Assembly: GCA_017451385.1 (NCBI GenBank)
Contig: JAFSPS010000042.1
Span: 175,524-239,523, forward strand
DNA: 64,000 bases
Source of the DNA: Bacteroidales bacterium
GTDB lineage: Bacteria > Bacteroidota > Bacteroidia > Bacteroidales > P3
Direction: 5' to 3'
Position 1 is the stretch's first letter, and each line of letters starts with the position of its first letter. The translations under genes and the position numbers were made by a program. Below the pieces are notes generated by a model, which did no database searches, was not told where the DNA came from, and was given only the letters and a program-made list of their open reading frames with translations. Below are positions 43,528 through 53,114 of the stretch, piece after piece.

Positions 43528-44289
43528 ATGTCACTTTTATCAATACGCAATCTTCATGCTTATATTGGCGAGCGAGAGATACTAAAAGGTGTGAACCTTG
43601 ACGTGGAACGTGGCGAGGTCCATTCAATAATGGGGCCTAACGGCAATGGTAAGAGCACGTTGGCTGGCGTCATAGCTGGCAATCCGAAATATACCGTCAC
43701 GGAGGGCGAAGTAATCTACAATGGCAAGAATATCTTGGATATGCCTGTTGATGTTCGTGCTTCCGAAGGTATATTCCTCGGATTCCAATATCCCGTGGAG
43801 ATACCAGGCGTGAGCATCACCAACTTTATGCGTACGGCAGTCAACGAGCAGCGCAAATATCGCGGTCTTGACCCGCTCGGTGCCGCCGAATTTCTACGTC
43901 TGATGGAGGAGAAGAAGAAGATTGTAGAGATGACGACCAAACTTGCCAACCGTTCGGTGAACGAGGGGTTCAGCGGTGGCGAGAAGAAGAAGAACGAGAT
44001 ATTCCAGATGGCTATGCTTGAGCCTACATTGGCCATCCTTGACGAGACCGACTCGGGGCTCGACATCGATGCCCTGCGCATCGTTGCATCGGGCGTCAAC
44101 CAGCTGCGGCGTCCCGACAATGCGACGATAGTCATCACGCACTATCAGCGTCTGCTCGACTACATAGTGCCCGACTTTGTGCATATCCTCTATGAGGGAC
44201 GCATTGTGAAGACAGGTCCTAAGGAGCTTGCGCTGCGATTGGAACACGAGGGCTACGACTGGATACGTCACGAGATAGACCAACAATAA
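43528..44289 (+). CDS. sufC: Fe-S cluster assembly ATPase SufC
   Basis: 253 aa from ATG 43528 (MSLLSIRNLHAYIGEREIL). It is an ABC-type ATPase with Walker A GPNGNGKST (about 36-44), Q-loop FLGFQYPVEIPGV, the SufC-typical signature FSGGEKKKNEIFQ, Walker B LAILDETDSGLD and an H-loop ITHYQRLL. SufC powers the SufBCD scaffold that builds Fe-S clusters. It is followed 15 bp later by sufD. SufB, usually upstream in Bacteroidota suf operons, is not next to it here. Confidence 0.95.
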   Translation: MSLLSIRNLHAYIGEREILKGVNLDVERGEVHSIMGPNGNGKSTLAGVIAGNPKYTVTEGEVIYNGKNILDMPVDVRASEGIFLGFQYPVEIPGVSITNFMRTAVNEQRKYRGLDPLGAAEFLRLMEEKKKIVEMTTKLANRSVNEGFSGGEKKKNEIFQMAMLEPTLAILDETDSGLDIDALRIVASGVNQLRRPDNATIVITHYQRLLDYIVPDFVHILYEGRIVKTGPKELALRLEHEGYDWIRHEIDQQ

Positions 44290-44304
44290 CCAAACGCCAC
44301 AGAG

Positions 44305-45591
44305 ATGGATGAGTTGATACAACAATTTGGACAGCTGCGACAGCAGCTGAAGAAAAACGAGGTGTGGCGTAATGTCGATTTCGGTACGGTGCTGACGGAT
44401 TCCATGCGTCTGCCGCATGCCGACGAGGGGGGCAAATACTCGTTTCATTGTCGTGTGCCAAATATCGATAGTTATTGCGTCATTACCGAGAATGGCTATT
44501 GTCATCAGTCGCTTATGGAGACCTCCGAGGGGATTGTCTATGGCAGTCTGCGTGCTGCCAAGGAGCAGCGAGCCGACCTTGTGGCTCTCGTGATGGGGCG
44601 GGGGAGCGGTAGCGACAACCCGTACCGCCGTATGAATGACGCAGGGTATAGCGATGGCGTTTTTATCTATGTCCCGCAGGGCTGCCACCCTGCCAAGCCG
44701 TTGCAGCTGCTCTCGCTTCATACTGCCGAGGCATCGCTATTCATGCAGTGCCGCAATGCAATCTATCTGGGCGATGGCAGCGATGTGACCATCATACACT
44801 GCGACGACTCCACCAACCAGCACACCGGAATGTCCAATAATGTCACAGAGATGGTGATGGGTAGCAATGCGGTGGCAGACTATTACAAGCTGCAGAATAT
44901 CAACGACAATAGTGGACTGCTCAACCACACTTATGTCACTCTTGCCGCTGGGGCTCACCTGCTTTCTGTGGGCATCACTCTCAACGGTGGCACGATACGT
45001 AACCATAGCGAGGTGTCAATGATGGGCGAAGGATGCGATGTGGAGGCCGACGGCCTTTATATCAACGACCATATTCAGCAGGTTGACAACTATATATATG
45101 TTGACCACCTTCATCCCAGCTGCCACAGTCGAGCATTGTATAAAGGCATACTTGATGATGCGGCGCACGCCACATTCAACGGTCATGTGATGGTGCGCGA
45201 GGGTGCCGCAAAGACAGAGGCCTACCAGACCAACCGCAACATACTGCTTACTGACAAAGCAACGGTTGCCACCAAGCCGTTTCTTGAGATATATAATGAT
45301 GACGTGAAATGTTCGCATGGCAGCAGCATAGGACAGATTGACGACGATGCGATGTTCTACTTGCGCAGTCGTGGCATCAGCGAGAAGTCGGCACGCACAT
45401 TGCTACTCTATGCGTTCTGCGATGAAGTAGTGGGGCGCATACGCCTTGAGCCTCTGCGTCAGCGTCTGAGCGACCTCATCAAGCAGCGTCTGCATGGCGA
45501 GCTTGTCGTCTGTGCCGAGTGTGCCTTGGCATGCAACTCCCACTGCGGATGCAGCGACAGCGAGTTCACCATAGACCCGACTCTGCTGTAG
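44305..45591 (+). CDS. sufD: Fe-S cluster assembly scaffold protein SufD
   Basis: 428 aa. The helical N-terminal part is followed by the right-handed beta-helix SufBD core and the C-terminal helical end with EIYNDDVKCSHGSSIGQIDDDAMFYLRSRGIS, the invariant SufB/SufD segment. Length fits SufD rather than SufB (about 480). The last 25 residues hold five cysteines, C-x2-C-x3-C-x3-C-x-C (about 403-416), after the usual end of the conserved core. It sits between sufC (15 bp) and the ABC exporter (27 bp), and all are probably one operon. Confidence 0.92.
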   Translation: MDELIQQFGQLRQQLKKNEVWRNVDFGTVLTDSMRLPHADEGGKYSFHCRVPNIDSYCVITENGYCHQSLMETSEGIVYGSLRAAKEQRADLVALVMGRGSGSDNPYRRMNDAGYSDGVFIYVPQGCHPAKPLQLLSLHTAEASLFMQCRNAIYLGDGSDVTIIHCDDSTNQHTGMSNNVTEMVMGSNAVADYYKLQNINDNSGLLNHTYVTLAAGAHLLSVGITLNGGTIRNHSEVSMMGEGCDVEADGLYINDHIQQVDNYIYVDHLHPSCHSRALYKGILDDAAHATFNGHVMVREGAAKTEAYQTNRNILLTDKATVATKPFLEIYNDDVKCSHGSSIGQIDDDAMFYLRSRGISEKSARTLLLYAFCDEVVGRIRLEPLRQRLSDLIKQRLHGELVVCAECALACNSHCGCSDSEFTIDPTLL

Positions 45592-45618
45592 CCTGCCACC
45601 CATTAAACCAACAGAGCT

Positions 45619-47451
45619 ATGAAACCCATCTGGCGCGTATTCGGCTACCTGAAACACTATGTCGTGCAGCTCGTTCTGCATGTTGTGGCCACGTTGCTGC
45701 ATGTGGTATTCAACCTCTCTTCCTATGTGTTGATAATCCCGTTTCTTGAACTGATTTTCGGTCTCACCACCCCACCTTCGACACCACCCGAATTATCGTT
45801 AGACATGCAGAGCCTGTCGGCCTATATGTTATGGCATCTCTATGATATGAAGGCGACTATGGGCGTATGGAACTGTCTGCTCGTCATCTCGGCAGCCTAT
45901 CTCGCTATGTCGCTGCTCTCCAATCTCTTCCGTTTCCTCGCACAACTCTTTGTGGTACCCATACGCAATGGCATAATCGAGCGGTTGCGCAACGATGTAT
46001 ATCAGAAAATTACCATACTGCCAATCTCTTATTTCAACTCGCGCCGTCGCGGCGACCTGTTGAGCCGCATGAGCAACGACCTTGCCGAGGTAGAGTGGTG
46101 CGTGGTGGTCACCATAGTTCAGTTCATCAAGGACCCGCTCAACATCCTTGTATTTCTTGCCACGCTGCTGGTTATCAGTCCTAAGTTGCTCGTATGCCTT
46201 CTTCTAATTGCGCCGTTGGCGGTATGGCTTATCGGCAAGATTGGTGGTAGCTTGAAGCGCAACGCAATGCGTGGTCAGGCCACGCTGGGCAGCCTCTTCG
46301 CCATCATCGAAGAGGGTCTGGGTGGCATACGCGCCATCAAGTCGTTCGGGCGTGAGGCCGACCGTCAGCAGATGATGGAGGCTGCCAACGAAGACTATAC
46401 TCGTCGCATGAGCCGCGTGGTAGTCCGTCGTGAGCTGAGCGGTCCGCTATCAGAGATTCTTGCCACGCTGGTGTTGGCAGCTGTGCTTATCTATGGCGGA
46501 TACCTTGTGACGAGTGGCGAGATGCTCTCGTCGGTATTCATCTTTTTTGTCCTCATCTTCCTCCGCCTTATAGCGCCGGTGCAATCGTTAGTGCATGCCT
46601 ACAATGCGTTGCAGAAAGGCAACGCCTCGGCGGCACGCTTCTTTCAGATTCTTGATGCCGACGAGCGCATCCTGCAGGCTCCTGACGCTGTGGCCATCGA
46701 GAATTTTGGTGATGCGGTGGAGTATAAGGATGTCTCTTTTGCCTACACTACCAATGGCGACGAACAACGCTCCGTCACCGTCCTCAACCATATCAATTTG
46801 CGGATTCCGCAAGGTGTCAGCATTGCCATAGTGGGACCTTCGGGTGCTGGCAAGACTACGCTGGTGGATTTGCTGCCACGCTTCTATGACTGCACCGAGG
46901 GAGAGATTGCTATTGACGGACATCCCGTCAAGACGCTCGATATCAACTCGCTGCGTCGTCTCTTCGGCGAGGTGTCGCAGCAGTGTATATTGTTCAACGA
47001 CACGGTGGCTAACAATATTGCCTTCGGACATTCTGAGTACAGCCGCGAGCAGATAGAGGCTGCCGCGCGTATGGCTTTTGCCGACGATTTCATCCGCGAA
47101 CTCCCCGACGGCTACGACACTATAGTTGGCGACCGCGGCATGACGCTCTCCGGAGGACAGCGGCAACGCATCAGCATAGCGCGTGCCATACTGAAAAATC
47201 CACCCATTCTCATCTTTGACGAAGCCACGTCGGCACTCGATGCCGAGTCGGAACGCGCCGTGCAGCATGCCCTCGACAGCCTCAAGGCAGGGCGTACTAC
47301 AATAATGATAGCTCACCGCCTCTCCACCATCCAGAATGCCGATGAGATTATCGTTATGGACAAGGGCTCCATCGTAGAACGTGGCACCCATTCGGAGTTG
47401 ATAGCGCAAGGTGGCCTCTATAAGCATCTCGTTGACACGCAGATGTTATAG
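45619..47451 (+). CDS. ABC transporter, fused permease and ATPase (MsbA/lipid exporter-like)
   Basis: 610 aa half-transporter. About six transmembrane helices occupy residues 15-340 (LVLHVVATLLHVVFNL, LVISAAYLAMSLL, ILVFLATLLVI, LLLIAPLAVWLIG, ILATLVLAAVLIYGGYLV). The nucleotide-binding domain has Walker A GPSGAGKTT (about 405-413), Q-loop VSQQ, signature LSGGQRQR, Walker B ILIFDEATSALD and the H-loop AHRLST. It resembles the MsbA family of lipid flippases and multidrug exporters; the substrate cannot be set. Co-transcription with sufCD is likely positional rather than functional. Confidence 0.9.
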   Translation: MKPIWRVFGYLKHYVVQLVLHVVATLLHVVFNLSSYVLIIPFLELIFGLTTPPSTPPELSLDMQSLSAYMLWHLYDMKATMGVWNCLLVISAAYLAMSLLSNLFRFLAQLFVVPIRNGIIERLRNDVYQKITILPISYFNSRRRGDLLSRMSNDLAEVEWCVVVTIVQFIKDPLNILVFLATLLVISPKLLVCLLLIAPLAVWLIGKIGGSLKRNAMRGQATLGSLFAIIEEGLGGIRAIKSFGREADRQQMMEAANEDYTRRMSRVVVRRELSGPLSEILATLVLAAVLIYGGYLVTSGEMLSSVFIFFVLIFLRLIAPVQSLVHAYNALQKGNASAARFFQILDADERILQAPDAVAIENFGDAVEYKDVSFAYTTNGDEQRSVTVLNHINLRIPQGVSIAIVGPSGAGKTTLVDLLPRFYDCTEGEIAIDGHPVKTLDINSLRRLFGEVSQQCILFNDTVANNIAFGHSEYSREQIEAAARMAFADDFIRELPDGYDTIVGDRGMTLSGGQRQRISIARAILKNPPILIFDEATSALDAESERAVQHALDSLKAGRTTIMIAHRLSTIQNADEIIVMDKGSIVERGTHSELIAQGGLYKHLVDTQML

Positions 47452-47774
47452 CATCGCCTGACGGGAGTCATCCTTTGGCGGTATTTTGCTCATAGACGAT
47501 TGCGTTTTACCACGAGGTTGGTTTCGACCTATTGTTTTCTCTTATAAACAATGGCTATAATGTATCGAGTCATTCTTGTTTGGTGTCTCGCTTTATGCTG
47601 AGATTAGTGGTTGAAATGCTTTTTTGAGGTATCAGCAAAAAAATGTATATTTGCAGACTATTTGCAAAGTGGCGCCTATTTGCTAATTATTGTTAATTAG
47701 TAGAATAGGGCGTTGCTGATTGTAAATATTGGATATTGTAAAAAAAACAGAAGACAACAAATAATTATAACTAT
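47452..47774. other. 323-bp intergenic region upstream of the GH2 gene
   Basis: No gene seen. It contains the GH2 promoter (47623-47653) and, at about 47602-47617, GATTAGTGGTTGAAAT, resembling part of the motif at 30752-30790. Confidence 0.65.
47623..47653 (+). promoter_or_regulatory. Promoter of the GH2 gene
   Basis: TTTG (47623-47626) and TATATTTG (47646-47653), spacer 19 nt with an A7 run. The leader is about 115 nt. Confidence 0.7.
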
Positions 47775-49589
47775 ATGAAGAAGATATTTATAGCTTTGGT
47801 ATGTATGTCGATTGCTGTAATCGGCATGGCGCAGTGGCAACCTGCCGGCGACAAGATTAAGACACGATGGACCTCGCAGGTGAATGTGCAGAATGTGTTG
47901 CCCGAATACCCGCGTCCTATTCTTCAACGTTCAGAATGGCAGAACCTCAATGGTTTATGGGACTATGCCATCCTCGACCGCGGCAAGGTGGAGCCTTCGC
48001 AGTATGACGGCAAGATTCTCGTCCCTTTCTGTGTTGAGTCGTCTTTGTCCGGCGTGCAGAAAAGCGTGAGCGATAAACAAGAGCTATGGTATCACCGCGA
48101 GTTCTCTGTGCCTAAGGCATGGAATGGCAAACATGTGATGCTACACTTCGGTGCTGTGGATTGGGAGGCGGATGTCTTTGTTAATGATGTACTTGTTGGC
48201 AGCCATCGTGGCGGCTATGCAGGTTTCTCGTTCGACATCACGCCGTTTCTTAATGCCAAAGGCATGCAGAAGCTGGTGGTACGCGTATGGGACCCGACCG
48301 ATGCGGGCTATCAGCCTATTGGCAAGCAGACGCAGAACCCGCGCAGCATCTGGTACACTGCTGTGACGGGAATCTGGCAGACGGTGTGGATGGAGCCCGT
48401 GGAGGAGAATCATATCAATCACATCAACGCGGTGGCTGATATTGATAACGGCACTCTGACGATATGTGCAGGCGTTGCTTGCGAGCGTAGTCGCGACATA
48501 GTGGAGGCTACGGTGCTGGATGGCACACGCGTGGTGGGTAGCGCCAAGGGCGTAGCAGGCGGCAAGCTGCGCATAGCGGTGCCAAACGCCAAACTGTGGA
48601 GTCCAGAGAATCCGTACCTTTATAATGTGAAACTCAGACTGCTGCGTGGTGGTAAGCCTATTGACGAAGTGATGTCGTATGCCGCCATGCGCACGATAGG
48701 TTATGCACGAGATGAGAACGGAGTGATGCGTATGCAGCTCAACGGCAAGAACTATTTTCACTATGGTCCGCTTGATCAGGGATGGTTCCCTGACGGCCTA
48801 TATACAGCACCTACTGACGAAGCAATGCTTTACGATATCAAGAAAACCAAAGAGTTGGGATTTAATATGATTCGCAAACATGTGAAGGTGGAGCCAGACC
48901 GCTGGTACTACCATTGCGACCGCGAGGGCATCGTAGTGTGGCAGGATATGCCGAGTGGCGATATGGGCAACCGTTGGGAGCCTCAAGTCTATGGTGGTGG
49001 CACCGACCGCAAGCGCAGCGCTGCCTCGGTGGAAAACTACTATCATGAGTGGGGCGAGATAATAGACCTATGCAGCCAGCATCCCAGCGTGGTGGTGTGG
49101 ACTCCTTTTAACGAGGCATGGGGACAGTTTGCTACCGAAGAGGTCGTGGCGTGGACCAACGAGCGCGACCCATCGCGTCTGATAAACACTGCATCAGGGG
49201 GCAACCATCGCAACTGTGGCGACATCATAGACTTGCATAACTACCCGGGTCCTGCCATGTATCTTAGCGACCCCAACCGTGTCAATGTCCTTGGCGAATA
49301 TGGTGGCATCGGCTTTGCTATGGACGGTCACCTGTGGTGGGACAAGAAGAACTGGGGCTACATTCAGTTCAAGAGCAAAGAAGAGGTCACGGACGAATAT
49401 GTAAAGTATGCAGAGCAACTGAAAAGCTTTGTCCGTCGTGGCTTCTCGGCAGCAGTATATACCCAGACCACCGATGTTGAGGGTGAGGTCAACGGACTGA
49501 TGACCTACGACCGCGAAGAGGTGAAGGTTGATGCTGCTCGTGTGCGCAAAGTCAACCAAGAAGTCATTGCCGAAGGTTCGGCTAAGTAG
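47775..49589 (+). CDS. Exported glycoside hydrolase family 2 (beta-galactosidase/glucuronidase-like)
   Basis: 604 aa with a signal peptide (MKKIFIALVCMSIAVIGMAQ). The jelly-roll sugar-binding domain (about 45-190, LNGLWDYAI, LWYHREFSVPKAWNGK), Ig-like domain (about 190-300) and TIM barrel (about 310-590) of GH2 are present. Catalytic acid/base is Glu447 in TPFNEAWGQF and the probable nucleophile is Glu508 in VLGEYGG. It is shorter than LacZ and lacks the C-terminal domain, like the compact GH2 enzymes of Bacteroidales. Periplasmic glycan breakdown is likely; no SusCD pair is adjacent. Confidence 0.88.
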   Translation: MKKIFIALVCMSIAVIGMAQWQPAGDKIKTRWTSQVNVQNVLPEYPRPILQRSEWQNLNGLWDYAILDRGKVEPSQYDGKILVPFCVESSLSGVQKSVSDKQELWYHREFSVPKAWNGKHVMLHFGAVDWEADVFVNDVLVGSHRGGYAGFSFDITPFLNAKGMQKLVVRVWDPTDAGYQPIGKQTQNPRSIWYTAVTGIWQTVWMEPVEENHINHINAVADIDNGTLTICAGVACERSRDIVEATVLDGTRVVGSAKGVAGGKLRIAVPNAKLWSPENPYLYNVKLRLLRGGKPIDEVMSYAAMRTIGYARDENGVMRMQLNGKNYFHYGPLDQGWFPDGLYTAPTDEAMLYDIKKTKELGFNMIRKHVKVEPDRWYYHCDREGIVVWQDMPSGDMGNRWEPQVYGGGTDRKRSAASVENYYHEWGEIIDLCSQHPSVVVWTPFNEAWGQFATEEVVAWTNERDPSRLINTASGGNHRNCGDIIDLHNYPGPAMYLSDPNRVNVLGEYGGIGFAMDGHLWWDKKNWGYIQFKSKEEVTDEYVKYAEQLKSFVRRGFSAAVYTQTTDVEGEVNGLMTYDREEVKVDAARVRKVNQEVIAEGSAK

Positions 49590-49619
49590 TTTGCCTTTAT
49601 CATAATTCACATACAATAA

Positions 49620-52600
49620 ATGAAATATCAAGAATATAAACAGTTAGACCTTACCCGCATAGGCGAGGAGATACGTAAATATTGGGAAGAGAATAAGGCC
49701 TTTGAGAAAGGGCAGCAGCTCTCTGAGGGGCATCCGTCGTATGTATTCTATGATGGCCCGCCGTCGGCCAACGGCAAGCCGGGCATCCATCACGTTATGG
49801 CGCGTACTATCAAGGACCTCTTCTGTCGCTACAAGGCACAGAAAGGTTTTCATGTGGACCGCAAGGCTGGATGGGACACCCACGGATTGCCCGTAGAGTT
49901 GGGTGTAGAGAAAAGTCTCGGCATCACCAAAGAGGATATAGGCAAGAAGATATCTGTGGACGAGTACAACCGTGCTTGTCGTACCGAAGTGTTGAAATAT
50001 AAGGATTTGTGGGATGAACTGACCAAGCAGATGGGCTATTGGGTTGACCTTGACAACCCCTATATCACCTTCGAGAACGAATATATAGAGAGTCTGTGGT
50101 TCCTGTTGAAGAAGCTCTACGACAAAGGCTTGCTGTATAAAGGCTACACCATACAGCCTTTCTCGCCTGCCGCTGGCACGGGTCTCAGCAGCCACGAACT
50201 CAACCTGCCCGGGTGCTACCGTGATGTGAAGGACACCACCTGCGTGGCGATGTTCCGTCTGACGGACAGCGAAGACACCATCAATTCAAAGTTCAAAAAA
50301 CTTGATGCTGCGACCGATATTCCCACATACGCTATAGCATGGACCACTACGCCTTGGACCTTGCCGTCCAATACGGCTCTCTGCGTAGGTCCTTCGATAG
50401 ACTATGTGTTGCTACGCAGTGTCAATCCATATACTGCTGCGCCGTGTCGTCTCGTCATGGCCAAGGCTTTGCTGGGCTCGTTCTTCAAGGAGAATGACAC
50501 ACCTATGGAGGAACGTTTCGCCTCCTTCAAGGCTGGCGACAAGGAACTGCCTTACGAGGTGCTGGGCGAGTGCAAAGGACGCGACCTCGAAGGATTGCGC
50601 TATGAACAACTTATCCCGTGGGTGAAGCCTACGGGCAACGATGCTTTCCGCATCATCCTTGGTGATTACGTGACTACGGAGGACGGAACGGGTATTGTCC
50701 ACATAGCTCCTACTTTTGGTGCCGACGATGCCCGCGTGGCTAAGAAGGCCGGCATCGGCGAGTTGCTCCTCTTTGACCGCGACGGCAAGCAGATGCCTAT
50801 GGTGGACCGTTCAGGCCGTTTCGCACGCGTGGAGGACCTCGACCCAGCATGGGTGAAGGCGAATGTCAACCTCGACCTCTATGCACCATACGCCGGCAAA
50901 TATGTGAAGAACGCATACGATAGCACTAAGAGCGACAAGGACATCAGTCTTGATATTGAGATTGTGGTGATGCTCAAAGGCGAGGGCAAACTCTTCAAGA
51001 GTGAGAAACATACGCACAGCTATCCCCATTGCTGGCGCACCGACAAGCCCGTGCTTTACTACCCGCTCGACAGCTGGTTCATCCGCACTACGGCTGTCAA
51101 GGAGCGTCTGATAGAGCTCAATAAGACCATCAACTGGAAGCCCGAGGCCACGGGTAGCGGACGCTTCGGCAACTGGCTGGAAAACATTGTCGATTGGAAC
51201 CTCAGCCGTAGCCGCTACTGGGGCACGCCACTGCCCATCTGGCGCACAGAGGATGGCAAAGAGGAGATATGTATAGGTAGCGTAGAGCAGCTGCGCAGCG
51301 AGATTGATAAGGCTGTGGCGGCAGGCTTCATGAGTGAGAATCCCTACAAGAGTGACGACTACAAGGCGTTTGACCTCCACCGCCCATATATTGACGGTGT
51401 GGTGCTGGTGTCGCCTACGGGCAAGCGAATGATGCGCGAACCCGATTTGATTGACGTATGGTTCGACAGTGGCGCAATGCCTTACGCCCAGATACATTAC
51501 ATGGGCAAGGAAGGACAGCTGACGGACAAGAATTTCCCTGCCGACTTCATAGCCGAAGGTGTGGACCAGACGCGTGGATGGTTCTACACCCTGCATGCCC
51601 TTGCCACCATGTGCTTCGACAGTGTGGCGTTCAAGAACGTCATCAGCAACGGCCTCGTGCTCGACAAGAACGGCAACAAGATGTCCAAACGCCTCGGCAA
51701 CGCCGTGGACCCCTTCGAGACGTTGAAGAAATATGGCCCCGACGCAACGCGCTGGTATATGATAACCAATTCGCAACCGTGGGACAACCTGAAATTTGAT
51801 GTTGAGGGGGTTGACGAAGTACGCCGCAAGCTCTTCGGCACGCTCTATAATACCTATAGCTTTTTCGCTCTCTATGCCAATATCGACGGCTTTGAATACA
51901 AGGAGGCAGACCTGCCCATGGAGCAGCGTCCGGAGATAGACCGCTGGATACTCAGTCAGCTCAATACGCTGATAAAGGATGTCGATGCCGCTTTCGACGA
52001 CTACGAGCCTACGCGTGCCGGCCGCGCTATTCAGGAGTTTGTCGATGCCTTCCTGAGCAACTGGTATGTGCGCCTCTGCCGTCGTCGTTTCTGGAAAGGC
52101 GACTACAGTGCCGACAAGATTTCTGCCTATCAGACGCTCTACACCTGCTTGGAGACCCTTGCACGCCTCATGGCTCCCATAGCGCCGTTCTTTAGCGAGC
52201 GCATGTTCTGCGACCTCAACGCCGTGACCCATCGTTTCGATGTTATGTCGGTGCATCACTGTGCCTTCCCCGAGGTCCGCGAAGAGCTGATAGACAAAGA
52301 CCTTGAGGAGCGGATGCAGATGGCGCAGCAGATATGCTCCATGGGGCTTTCGCTCCGCAAGAAGAGCAACCTCCGTGTGCGTCAGCCGTTGGCAAAGATT
52401 ACCATCCCCGTGCGCGACGAGCACCAGCAGAAACAGATAGAGGCTGTGGCACATCTAATCTGCTCTGAACTCAACGTAAAAAGCGTCGATTTCCTCACTG
52501 CCGACAACACGTTGCTGGTGAAGAAGGCAAAGGCCAACTTCAAGACCCTCGGACCGCGCTATGGCAAGATAATGAAAGTCTTAGGCAACATCATCGCTGC

Positions 52601-53048
52601 TTTTGAACAGCAGCAGATAGCAGCCCTCGAAACTGCTGGCACCCTGTCGCTGACCGTTGAGGGACAGCCCGTAGAGCTCTCGCTTGCCGATGTGGAGATT
52701 ACCACACAGGACATCCCCGGCTGGGTCGTTGCCAACGAAGGCAGCATCACCGTGGCTCTCGACATCACGCTGACCGACGAACTCCGTGAGGAAGGCATGG
52801 CACGCGAGATTGTCAATCGCATACAGAACATCCGCAAGGAAGGCTTCGACGTGACAGACCGTATCATCGTGGCTTTGCAGAGCGGCGAGTGGGACAGTGC
52901 CGTAGAGCATTATCGTTCATATATATGCAACGAAATCCTCGCCACAGAATTTATGCTGGTGGACCACATAACCCACGCCGACGAGCATTGTCAGAAGATA
53001 GAGATAGTGGAAGGTCAGCCTGTATATATCCTTGTGCAGAAAGCGTGA
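49620..53048 (+). CDS. ileS: Isoleucyl-tRNA synthetase
   Basis: 1142 aa, the long type of IleRS. The class I HIGH motif appears as GIHH (55-58), in PSANGKPGIHHVM, and KMSKR at 687-691 followed by LGNAVDP. The editing domain (about 190-410) with WTTTPWTLPSN is present, and the anticodon-binding and C-terminal domains run to the end. It charges tRNA-Ile with isoleucine. The gene starts 30 bp after the GH2 stop, without a visible promoter. Complete, no disruption. Confidence 0.96.
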   Translation: MKYQEYKQLDLTRIGEEIRKYWEENKAFEKGQQLSEGHPSYVFYDGPPSANGKPGIHHVMARTIKDLFCRYKAQKGFHVDRKAGWDTHGLPVELGVEKSLGITKEDIGKKISVDEYNRACRTEVLKYKDLWDELTKQMGYWVDLDNPYITFENEYIESLWFLLKKLYDKGLLYKGYTIQPFSPAAGTGLSSHELNLPGCYRDVKDTTCVAMFRLTDSEDTINSKFKKLDAATDIPTYAIAWTTTPWTLPSNTALCVGPSIDYVLLRSVNPYTAAPCRLVMAKALLGSFFKENDTPMEERFASFKAGDKELPYEVLGECKGRDLEGLRYEQLIPWVKPTGNDAFRIILGDYVTTEDGTGIVHIAPTFGADDARVAKKAGIGELLLFDRDGKQMPMVDRSGRFARVEDLDPAWVKANVNLDLYAPYAGKYVKNAYDSTKSDKDISLDIEIVVMLKGEGKLFKSEKHTHSYPHCWRTDKPVLYYPLDSWFIRTTAVKERLIELNKTINWKPEATGSGRFGNWLENIVDWNLSRSRYWGTPLPIWRTEDGKEEICIGSVEQLRSEIDKAVAAGFMSENPYKSDDYKAFDLHRPYIDGVVLVSPTGKRMMREPDLIDVWFDSGAMPYAQIHYMGKEGQLTDKNFPADFIAEGVDQTRGWFYTLHALATMCFDSVAFKNVISNGLVLDKNGNKMSKRLGNAVDPFETLKKYGPDATRWYMITNSQPWDNLKFDVEGVDEVRRKLFGTLYNTYSFFALYANIDGFEYKEADLPMEQRPEIDRWILSQLNTLIKDVDAAFDDYEPTRAGRAIQEFVDAFLSNWYVRLCRRRFWKGDYSADKISAYQTLYTCLETLARLMAPIAPFFSERMFCDLNAVTHRFDVMSVHHCAFPEVREELIDKDLEERMQMAQQICSMGLSLRKKSNLRVRQPLAKITIPVRDEHQQKQIEAVAHLICSELNVKSVDFLTADNTLLVKKAKANFKTLGPRYGKIMKVLGNIIAAFEQQQIAALETAGTLSLTVEGQPVELSLADVEITTQDIPGWVVANEGSITVALDITLTDELREEGMAREIVNRIQNIRKEGFDVTDRIIVALQSGEWDSAVEHYRSYICNEILATEFMLVDHITHADEHCQKIEIVEGQPVYILVQKA

Positions 53049-53114
53049 GTAGGGTACAAGATAATCAGACAATCAATCCAAAGATTACTAATCAAGGATT
53101 ACTGATTTCGCAGT

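Noticed and set aside
50811-52454. 547-codon minus-strand open frame opposite ileS
   Set aside because: Antisense to the conserved ileS sequence with no recognisable family; long because of the codon bias of ileS.
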